Shown here: piece after piece, positions 58,540 to 64,000 of the stretch
Layout: each line of letters begins with the position of its first letter
How positions within the stretch are numbered: the first letter of the stretch is position 1
Program-made: the position numbers and the translations under genes
NCBI RefSeq assembly: GCF_033366695.1
Contig: NZ_JAOBTQ010000001.1
Span: 4,278,001-4,342,000 of the forward strand
Reading direction: 5' to 3'
Length of the DNA: 64,000 bases
DNA from: Streptomyces sp. SCL15-4
GTDB lineage: Bacteria; Actinomycetota; Actinomycetes; Streptomycetales; Streptomycetaceae
The notes under the pieces: model-generated
Told to the model about the DNA's origin: nothing
Seen by the model: the letters and a program-made list of their open reading frames with translations, nothing else
The model's database searches: none

Positions 58540-58998
58540 CTATGCGGGCACGTTCAGCGACTCCACCACCCGGACCAGTGGGGCCAGTTCGGGGTTCTGC
58601 GCGGCGGCGTCCAGAGCCTCGCGCAGAGCGGCGTCGTTGGTGGGCCGCGCCTCCTCCAGCAGGCGCAGGCCGGCCTCCGTGACGTTGGTGTAGATGCCGC
58701 GCCGATCGGTGGGGCAGAGGTAGCGCTCCAGCAGGCCGCGGTTCTCCAGCCGGGTCACCAGACGGGTGGTGGCGCTCTGGCTGAGGACGACCGCGTCGGC
58801 GACCTGCTTCATCTGCAGATGCCCGCCTTCACCGGTGTGCTGCCTGCTGAGCACGTCCAGCAGTGAGTACTCGCGCACGCTGAGGTCGTGCTTGGCCTGC
58901 AGGGCGCGCTCGATGTGCGCCTCGATCCTTCCGTGCAGAGCGGAAAGGGCGCACCAGCCTTGCGCGAGGGCGGTGAGCGCGGGGTCCGTCGCTGTCAT
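58540..58998 (-). CDS. MarR family transcriptional regulator
   Basis: A 152-residue winged-helix repressor. The ATG at 58998 lies behind GGAGGAAACGCC; the frame upstream to 59118 is not conserved. The helix-turn-helix and wing are LQMKQVADAVVLSQSATTRLVTRLENRGLLERYLCPTDRRGIYTNVTEAG (~61-110). It is divergent from the MFS gene with a 143-bp AT-rich spacer containing repeated CTGCAAT elements, so it probably controls the transporter and itself in response to the exported compound. Confidence 0.92.
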   Translation of the reverse strand: MTATDPALTALAQGWCALSALHGRIEAHIERALQAKHDLSVREYSLLDVLSRQHTGEGGHLQMKQVADAVVLSQSATTRLVTRLENRGLLERYLCPTDRRGIYTNVTEAGLRLLEEARPTNDAALREALDAAAQNPELAPLVRVVESLNVPA

Positions 58999-59063
58999 TG
59001 GCGTTTCCTCCGTCCCGGAGCGGCTCCACCACAAGAGTAGAGCACCGCCGCAATAGTCGGCAG

Positions 59064-59126
59064 TTGCATATAGCCAGCGTCTGCAATTATTGTGAAGACA
59101 CGAAAAGCGCTCCTGCAATCATTTGG
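59064..59126. promoter_or_regulatory. Candidate MarR operator region
   Basis: TTGCA (59064-59068) and TGCAA (59082-59086) form an inverted repeat. A direct repeat CTGCAATtATTgtg/CTGCAATcATTtgg at 59081-59094 and 59113-59126 is spaced 32 bp, about three helical turns. The region lies between the divergent MarR and MFS genes. Confidence 0.5.
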
Positions 59127-59141
59127 GAAGGTGTACCCCAC

Positions 59142-60350
59142 ATGCCTCTCGCGCTCCTGGCCCTCGCGATCGGGGCCTTCGGAATCGGAACGACCGAGTT
59201 CGTGATCATGGGCCTGCTGCCCGAGGTCGCGGGCGACTTCGGGGTCTCCATCCCCACGGCGGGCCTGCTCGTGACCGGCTACGCCCTCGGCGTGGTCATC
59301 GGTGCCCCGATCATGACCGTGCTCGGTACCAAGGTCCCGCGCAAGCGCATGCTGATGCTGCTGATGGGCCTGTTCATCGCCGGAAACCTGCTGTCCGCCA
59401 TCGCCCCGGCCTTCGCGGTCATGCTCCTCGGACGAGTGATCGCCTCCCTCGCCCACGGCGCCTTCTTCGGCATCGGCTCGGTCGTCGCGTCGGAACTGGT
59501 CGCACCACACAAGAAGGCCGGCGCCATCGCCATGATGTTCACCGGCCTGACCGTCGCCAATGTCGTCGGCGTCCCGCTGGGCACGCTCATCGGGCAGAGC
59601 ATCGGGTGGCGCGTCACCTTCGGCATCGTCGCCGGCCTCGGCGGCATCGGGCTCGCCGGCATCGCCAAGCTCGTACCCGAACTGCCCAGCCCTGAGGGCG
59701 TGCGGCTGCGCCACGAGCTGGCCGCCTTCAAGAACGCCCAGGTCCTGCTGGCCATGGCGATGACCGTCCTCGGCTTCGGAGGCGTCTTCGCGGCCATCAC
59801 CTACATCGCGCCGATGATGACCCGCATCGCCGGGTTCTCCGACGGCTCGGTGACCTGGCTGCTGGTCCTGTTCGGCCTCGGCATGGTCGGCGGCAACCTC
59901 GTCGGCGGCAAGTTCGCCGACCGCGCCCTGATGCCGATGCTGTACGTCTCCCTGGGCGCCCTCGCCGTCGTCCTGGCGCTGTTCACGCTCACCGCGCACA
60001 ACAAGATCGCGGCCGCGGTGACCATCGCGCTGATCGGCGCCCTGGGCTTCGCCACCGTGCCGCCGCTGCAGAAGCGCGTCCTCGACCAGGCGCACGGTGC
60101 CCCGACGCTCGCGTCGGCCGTGAACATCGGTGCCTTCAACCTGGGCAACGCCCTGTCCGCCTGGCTCGGTGGCGTGGTGATCTCGGCCGGCTTCGGTTAC
60201 ACCTCCCCCAACTGGGTCGGCGCCGTCCTCGCCGCCGCCGCCCTGCTCCTCGCCGTGCTCTCCGCCGGCCTGGAGCGCCGCGACGGCGCGCGCCGCAACG
60301 TGGCCGCCTCCGCGACGCCGACGGACCACCGGACCCCCGTCCACCACTGA
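59142..60350 (+). CDS. MFS efflux transporter (Cml/AraJ type)
   Basis: A 402-residue, 12-helix drug:H+ antiporter starting at ATG 59142 behind GGGAAGGTG. It begins MPLALLALAIGAFGIGTTEFVIMGLLPEVAGDFGVSIPTAG, a hallmark of the arabinose-efflux/chloramphenicol-exporter subfamily. GTKVPRKRMLMLLM is the loop 2-3 motif, and GRVIASLAHGAFFGIGSVVASELV follows. The compound exported is unknown. It is controlled in all likelihood by the divergent MarR gene, and the HbpS-like gene follows after 108 nt. Confidence 0.9.
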   Translation: MPLALLALAIGAFGIGTTEFVIMGLLPEVAGDFGVSIPTAGLLVTGYALGVVIGAPIMTVLGTKVPRKRMLMLLMGLFIAGNLLSAIAPAFAVMLLGRVIASLAHGAFFGIGSVVASELVAPHKKAGAIAMMFTGLTVANVVGVPLGTLIGQSIGWRVTFGIVAGLGGIGLAGIAKLVPELPSPEGVRLRHELAAFKNAQVLLAMAMTVLGFGGVFAAITYIAPMMTRIAGFSDGSVTWLLVLFGLGMVGGNLVGGKFADRALMPMLYVSLGALAVVLALFTLTAHNKIAAAVTIALIGALGFATVPPLQKRVLDQAHGAPTLASAVNIGAFNLGNALSAWLGGVVISAGFGYTSPNWVGAVLAAAALLLAVLSAGLERRDGARRNVAASATPTDHRTPVHH

Positions 60351-60458
60351 GCCGCCCGGCTGCGCAGGCACCTCACCCCGTAACCCCCACAGACGTCCGT
60401 GCCGGGCTCCCCTGCTCCGGTACGGCCACATCCCAGCACCCTCCAAGGAGACAGTTCC

Positions 60459-60878
60459 ATGAGCACCACCGCCGTCGCCCCGCTCACCACCGAGGACGCC
60501 GAACTGCTCGTCGCCACGGCCCGTCGGGCGGCCGAGGACGCCGGAGTCACCGTCAGCGTCACCGTCCTGGACGCGGGCGGCCATCCGCTCGCCTTCCGCC
60601 GGGACGACCGGGCCGTGCTGATCTCCGGCGAGACCAGCACCCGCAAGGCCTACACGGCGCTCCAGCTGGACGCGCCCACCGCCGACCTCGTCGACGCCGT
60701 CCAGCCCGGCGGCCTGTTCCACACCCTGCCCACGGCCCTCGACCGGCCCCTGCTGTTCATCGCGGGCGGCCTTCCCGTCCGCCGGGACGGCCGGCTGATC
60801 GGCGCCATCGGTGTCGGCGGTGGTGCGCCGGAACAGGACCACGGCTTCGCCGCCGCGGCCGTACAGGCACTCGCCTGA
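60459..60878 (+). CDS. GlcG/HbpS family haem-binding-type protein
   Basis: A 139-residue alpha/beta protein starting at ATG 60459 behind AAGGAG. The family core is TTEDAELLVATARRAAEDAGVTVSVTVLDAGGHPLAFRRDD and LFIAGGLPVRRDGRLIGAIGVGGGAPEQDHGFAAAAVQAL. HbpS of Streptomyces reticuli senses haem and redox stress outside the cell; this copy has no signal peptide. The DUF336 fold does not show the ligand. Its position after the MFS transporter suggests a binding role for the same compound. Confidence 0.85.
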   Translation: MSTTAVAPLTTEDAELLVATARRAAEDAGVTVSVTVLDAGGHPLAFRRDDRAVLISGETSTRKAYTALQLDAPTADLVDAVQPGGLFHTLPTALDRPLLFIAGGLPVRRDGRLIGAIGVGGGAPEQDHGFAAAAVQALA

Positions 60879-60901
60879 CCCGTCGGCCGGACCCGGTGAC
60901 A

Positions 60902-60933
60902 CCGGCCCCGTCACTCCCGAGCGGCGGGGCCGG
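60902..60933. terminator. Terminator between HbpS-like and GNAT genes
   Basis: A 9-bp perfect stem (60902-60910 with 60925-60933) has a 14-nt loop between convergent genes, 23 and 15 nt from their stops. Confidence 0.65.
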
Positions 60934-60948
60934 CGCGCGTCGTACGGC

Positions 60949-61815
60949 TCAGCCGGCGGCGACCGTCAGCGGGGCGAACCGCCGGGTCCAGTCCCCCGGC
61001 AACTCGGTGATGCCGTAGGTCATCACCGAGTTGAAGGCCACCGATGCCAGCCCCCGTTCCTTCGTCCAGTCCAGCAGCTCCTCGTGACGCACGTCGATGT
61101 CGGTGCGCAGCGGACGCTCGGTACGGGCCGCCAGCGAGGTGATCAGCGCCTTGGCGGTCTCCGTGTCCCGGGCGATCAGCGGGCCGACGACATGGGTGTC
61201 CATGTTGGGCCACGCGGCGGTGTAGCCGATGAGCCGGCCGTCTTCCTCGGCGACCCGCAGCTGATCGGCGAAGGCGGGCAGCCGGGTGATGAGAGGCGTG
61301 CGATCGGTGCCGAACACCTCCTCGTCGAGGCGCACGATCGCCGGGAGGTCATCCGCGGTGGCGGCGCGCGTGACGACCTCGGACTTCGGGCCGCCGGGAG
61401 TGAAGCGGCCCCTCAGCATTTCGGCCCGGCCCGTCACCTTGAAGCCCAGTTCCTCGTAGAGAGGCCGGCCGTCGGGAGTGGCGTGCAGGGTCAGCGGGGT
61501 GCTCCCCATGACGGAGACGACGTGCCGCATCAAGCGGCGGCCGACCCCTTGGCGCGCATGACGCCCGGCCACCAGGACCATGCCGATGGCGCCGAGTTCC
61601 GGCCGCCCCCACCCGCCGTATTCCGTGACGACGCACGCGGCGACCAGACCGCCCTCGGGGTCGTCGATGCCGTATCCCTTCCCGGCGGTGAGGAGGAAGC
61701 CCCACTTGTGTTCCTCGCGTGGCCACCCCCGGTCTTCGGACAGGTCGGCGCAGGCGATGAGATCGCGGTGCGTCAGGCGACGGATGGGCAGAGTGGTGAG
61801 GGAAGGAGTTGGCAC
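60949..61815 (-). CDS. Two-domain GNAT acetyltransferase
   Basis: A 288-residue protein. I prefer GTG 61815 (V-PTPSLTTLPIRRLTHRD), since the upstream extension from 61887 is not conserved-looking; neither start has a clear ribosome site. The first GNAT domain has IGMVLVAGRHARQGVGRRLMRHVVSVMG (~86-113). The second (~150-280) contains RAATADDLPAIVRLDEEVFG, followed by a YitH/HMG-C-like C-terminal acetyltransferase domain (SVAFNSVMTYGITEL). The substrate is unknown. Confidence 0.8.
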   Translation of the reverse strand: MPTPSLTTLPIRRLTHRDLIACADLSEDRGWPREEHKWGFLLTAGKGYGIDDPEGGLVAACVVTEYGGWGRPELGAIGMVLVAGRHARQGVGRRLMRHVVSVMGSTPLTLHATPDGRPLYEELGFKVTGRAEMLRGRFTPGGPKSEVVTRAATADDLPAIVRLDEEVFGTDRTPLITRLPAFADQLRVAEEDGRLIGYTAAWPNMDTHVVGPLIARDTETAKALITSLAARTERPLRTDIDVRHEELLDWTKERGLASVAFNSVMTYGITELPGDWTRRFAPLTVAAG

Positions 61816-61926
61816 GCAGGTCAGGCTGTCCGAACGGCGCCCTCGCCGTCCACCTGTTTCGATGCAGACGCACGTTCTTTTGGCCATCTCATGGGCATCC
61901 GTACAGCCGTCGGACAGCTGTGCGGT

Positions 61927-61940
61927 GTTTCACGTGAAAC
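61927..61940. other. parS site 10
   Basis: A perfect 14-bp ParB site 27 nt upstream of the HAD gene, between divergent genes. Confidence 0.95.
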
Positions 61941-61967
61941 ATCACCCGGCCCACTAGCCTCGGCGCC

Positions 61968-62600
61968 ATGACGAGACTTCATCTCTTCGATTTGGACGGC
62001 ACTTTGCTGCACGGGACCACCGCTCCCCTGGAGATATCGCGTCAGTTGGGCCTGGAGACCGAGACGATGGCGCTGGAGCGGGCGATCGCGGCCGGACGGA
62101 TCGGTCCGCCGGAATACGCCGCGCGGGTATACGACCTGTGGTCCGGTCTGACCGAGGAGCATGTGCGGGCCGCGTTCGAGGCGGCGCCCTGGCTGGCACG
62201 GATCCGCGAGGTCTGGGCGGAGATCAGGAGCGCGGGCGAATACTGCGCGGTGGTGTCCCTCTCGCCCTCCTTCTTCGTCGAACGCCTGCTGGACTGGGGT
62301 GCCCACGCAACCCATGGCTCCCGTTTCCCGGCCGTGCCGTTCGCCGAGCCCGTCGACCCGACCGGGGTGCTCAACGCCGCGGCCAAGGTGACCATCGCGG
62401 AGCGGCTCTGCGCGGAGTTCGGAGTGACCCGGGCGGACTGCGTGGCGTACGGCGACTCGTCGTCGGACAAGGATCTGTTCGCCGCCGTACCGGTGTCCGT
62501 GGCGGTCAACGCCGATGCCCACCTGGCGGGTCTCGCCACCCACTCCTACAGCGGACGAGACCTGTGGGGAGCCTATGAACTGGTGGGACTGACACGGTAG
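61968..62600 (+). CDS. HAD family phosphatase (SerB-like)
   Basis: A 210-residue hydrolase starting at ATG 61968. Motif I is FDLDGTLLHG with nucleophile D8 and acid D10. Motif II is CAVVSLSPSFF, and motif III/IV is AYGDSSSDKDLFAAV. The helical cap lies between ~15 and ~75. It resembles phosphoserine-phosphatase-like HAD-IB enzymes, but the substrate is unknown. The preceding parS site lies within its leader. Confidence 0.88.
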   Translation: MTRLHLFDLDGTLLHGTTAPLEISRQLGLETETMALERAIAAGRIGPPEYAARVYDLWSGLTEEHVRAAFEAAPWLARIREVWAEIRSAGEYCAVVSLSPSFFVERLLDWGAHATHGSRFPAVPFAEPVDPTGVLNAAAKVTIAERLCAEFGVTRADCVAYGDSSSDKDLFAAVPVSVAVNADAHLAGLATHSYSGRDLWGAYELVGLTR

Positions 62601-62645
62601 TCGCCGTACTTACCGACCAGACGACGTTCGAGGCGAGGGCACACC

Positions 62646-63863
62646 ATGGACGCTGTGAGCAGCACGCCGGGGGAGAACGGCAAGCCGGACGGGGACGGCT
62701 GGTTCACGCCGCGCACGGCACCTCCGTCGCCGCCGCCGGACGCTCAGCAGAGCGCGGACGCCCGTCTCGTCCGTCGCACCCTGACCGAGATCACCCCCGT
62801 CGCCGACCAGGTCACCTCCTACTTCTACGCGCTCCTCTTCGTCCGACACCCGGAACTGCGCTCCCTGTTCCCGGCCGCGATGGACATCCAGCGGGAGCGT
62901 CTGCTGAAGGCGCTGCTCACCGCGGCCGAGCACCTGGACGACACCCCGGTCCTCCTCGGTCACCTGCGCACCCTGGGGCGCGGACACCGCAAGTACGGGG
63001 CGCGTGCCGAGCACTATCCGGCCCTGGGCGAGTGCCTCATCGACGCGCTGGGCAGGTATGCCACCGCGGTCTGGAGTCCCGAGACCGAAGCCGCCTGGGT
63101 ACGGGCCTACACCCGGTTCTCCCAGGTCATGATCGACGCGGCGGCGGAGGACGAGCTGCGCGGCCCGGCCTGGTGGCAGGCCGAGATCGTCGGCCACGAG
63201 CTGCGCGGCCCCGACATCGCGGTCCTCACCGTCCGCCCCGACCAGCCCTATCCCTTCCTCGCCGGCCAGTACACCGGCGTGGAGACCCCCTGGTGGCCCC
63301 GGGTGTGGCGGCACTACTCCATCGCCTGTGCGCCCCGCTCGGACGGGCTGCTCATGTTCCACGTGAAGGCCGTCCCGGCGGGCTGGGTGTCCAATGCCCT
63401 GGTGCGCCGGGCCAGGCCCGGAAACGTGATCCGCCTCGGGCCGCCGACCGGCTCGATGACCGTCGACCACACCTCCGACAGCGGCCTGCTCTGCCTGGGC
63501 GGTGGCACCGGGATAGCCCCCATCAAAGCCTTGGTGGAGGACGTGGCCGAGCACGGCGAACGCCGGCCGGTCGAGGTGTTCTACGGCGCTCGCACCGACC
63601 ACGGCCTGTACGACCTGGACACGCTGCTCAGGCTCCGGCGGATCCACCCCTGGCTGTCGGTCCGGACCGTCACGGACCAGCAGACCCGCGGCCGGCTCCC
63701 CGATGCCGTCCGGGCGTACGGACCGTGGCCCGGGTACGACGCCTATCTCTCGGGGCCGCCCGCGATGATCCGCAGCGGTGTCGACACGCTCCGAGACATC
63801 GGCATCCCGCCGGGCCGCATACGGCACGACTCGGTGGAGGATCTGCTCGTCGGTGCGTACTGA
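62646..63863 (+). CDS. Flavohaemoglobin-type globin-reductase
   Basis: A 405-residue protein. A ~35-residue Pro-rich N-terminus precedes a globin domain (ARLVRRTLTEITPVADQVTSYFYALLFVRHPELRSLFP, ~39-170) with the proximal-His region GHRKYGARAEHYPALG (~113-128). An FNR-like reductase follows with FAD motif RHYSIAC (~222) and NAD motif GGGTGIAPIKAL (~283). Such enzymes are nitric-oxide dioxygenases or related oxygen-binding reductases. Activity is not shown. The distal pocket has Tyr and Phe in place (SYFYALLF). The start is ATG 62646. Confidence 0.92.
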   Translation: MDAVSSTPGENGKPDGDGWFTPRTAPPSPPPDAQQSADARLVRRTLTEITPVADQVTSYFYALLFVRHPELRSLFPAAMDIQRERLLKALLTAAEHLDDTPVLLGHLRTLGRGHRKYGARAEHYPALGECLIDALGRYATAVWSPETEAAWVRAYTRFSQVMIDAAAEDELRGPAWWQAEIVGHELRGPDIAVLTVRPDQPYPFLAGQYTGVETPWWPRVWRHYSIACAPRSDGLLMFHVKAVPAGWVSNALVRRARPGNVIRLGPPTGSMTVDHTSDSGLLCLGGGTGIAPIKALVEDVAEHGERRPVEVFYGARTDHGLYDLDTLLRLRRIHPWLSVRTVTDQQTRGRLPDAVRAYGPWPGYDAYLSGPPAMIRSGVDTLRDIGIPPGRIRHDSVEDLLVGAY

Positions 63864-63869
63864 GGCCGC

Positions 63870-64000
63870 TCAGCCGAGATCGGGGGCGTGCATGGCACGT
63901 ACGCCCTCGATGTTCCCGTCCAGATAGTGGCGCAGGGACAGCGGGACGAGATGGACGGAGGCGATGCCGACCCGCGTGAACGGGACGCGGACGATCTCGT
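63870..64000 (-). CDS. Unidentified gene, C-terminal part
   Basis: A leftward frame enters from the right edge and ends at the TGA complement at 63870-63872, 6 nt from the convergent flavohaemoglobin stop. The visible 43 residues (VPFTRVGIASVHLVPLSLRHY, then LDGNIEGVRAMHAP) show good GC3 bias. I cannot assign a family from this tail. Confidence 0.6.
   Translation of the reverse strand, partial: EIVRVPFTRVGIASVHLVPLSLRHYLDGNIEGVRAMHAPDLG

Noticed and set aside
25304..61940. Regular recurrence of a short palindrome as a CRISPR array
   Set aside because: Spacing is irregular over 37 kb and the unit is the known ParB site.
63355..63368. Degenerate parS-like sequence GTTCCACGTGAAGG
   Set aside because: It has three mismatches to the ParB site and lies within the flavohaemoglobin coding sequence, where it is explained by the peptide MFHVK.

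Overview
The window is the replication-origin region of a Streptomyces-type actinobacterial chromosome. The evidence is very high GC with strong GC3 codon bias and many GTG/TTG starts. The gene order 6PGD-recF-dciA-gyrB-gyrA on one side and dnaN-oriC-dnaA-rpmH-rnpA-yidD-yidC-jag-rsmG-parA-parB on the other is also typical. There are ten perfect copies of the 14-bp ParB site, and ssb sits in an rpsF-ssb-rpsR-rplI operon. Species cannot be fixed from the sequence alone.

Left arm (1-8.3 kb), accessory-looking: the 5' part of an unrecognised secreted protein, the tiny DLW-39 protein, a small secreted DUF6344-like protein, a GT2 glycosyltransferase converging on an orphan 3Fe-4S ferredoxin, a very large nSTAND1/WD40 NTPase, a four-helix membrane protein and a lone tRNA-Ile. 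The long spacers and the STAND NTPase between tRNA-Ile and DLW-39 suggest a variable block next to the conserved replication core.

Replication core (8.4-27.7 kb): DUF3566, gyrA, gyrB, dciA, recF, 6PGD-like and dnaN read leftward. oriC, with many DnaA boxes, lies at about 18.35-18.90 kb. dnaA follows leftward, and rpmH, rnpA, yidD, yidC, jag, rsmG, parA and parB read rightward. dnaA and rpmH have divergent promoters about 70 bp apart, with two DnaA boxes directly behind the dnaA -35.

Envelope and stress region (27.9-50.9 kb): trxB-trxA sits behind a near-perfect SigR promoter. It is followed by sigM with its zinc anti-sigma factor, a MviN-type pseudokinase, murJ and a secreted DUF6049 protein. 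Then come cca, an MFS permease, a PadR-ino1 pair with a perfect operator-like palindrome, a bifunctional penicillin-binding protein, a GT87-type membrane glycosyltransferase, an alanine-racemase-like protein and FemX. Many of these serve peptidoglycan or lipid-II assembly.

Right part (51-64 kb): rpsF-ssb-rpsR-rplI, a MATE exporter, dnaB with a second DnaA-box cluster in its upstream region, a serine hydrolase, GNAT proteins, a MarR/MFS/HbpS-like cassette, a HAD phosphatase, a flavohaemoglobin and the end of an unidentified leftward gene.

The most striking architecture is the partition sites. All ten lie to the right of oriC, and three of them are the exact centres of 32-36 bp perfect palindromes placed between convergent genes, where they look like combined parS/terminator elements.
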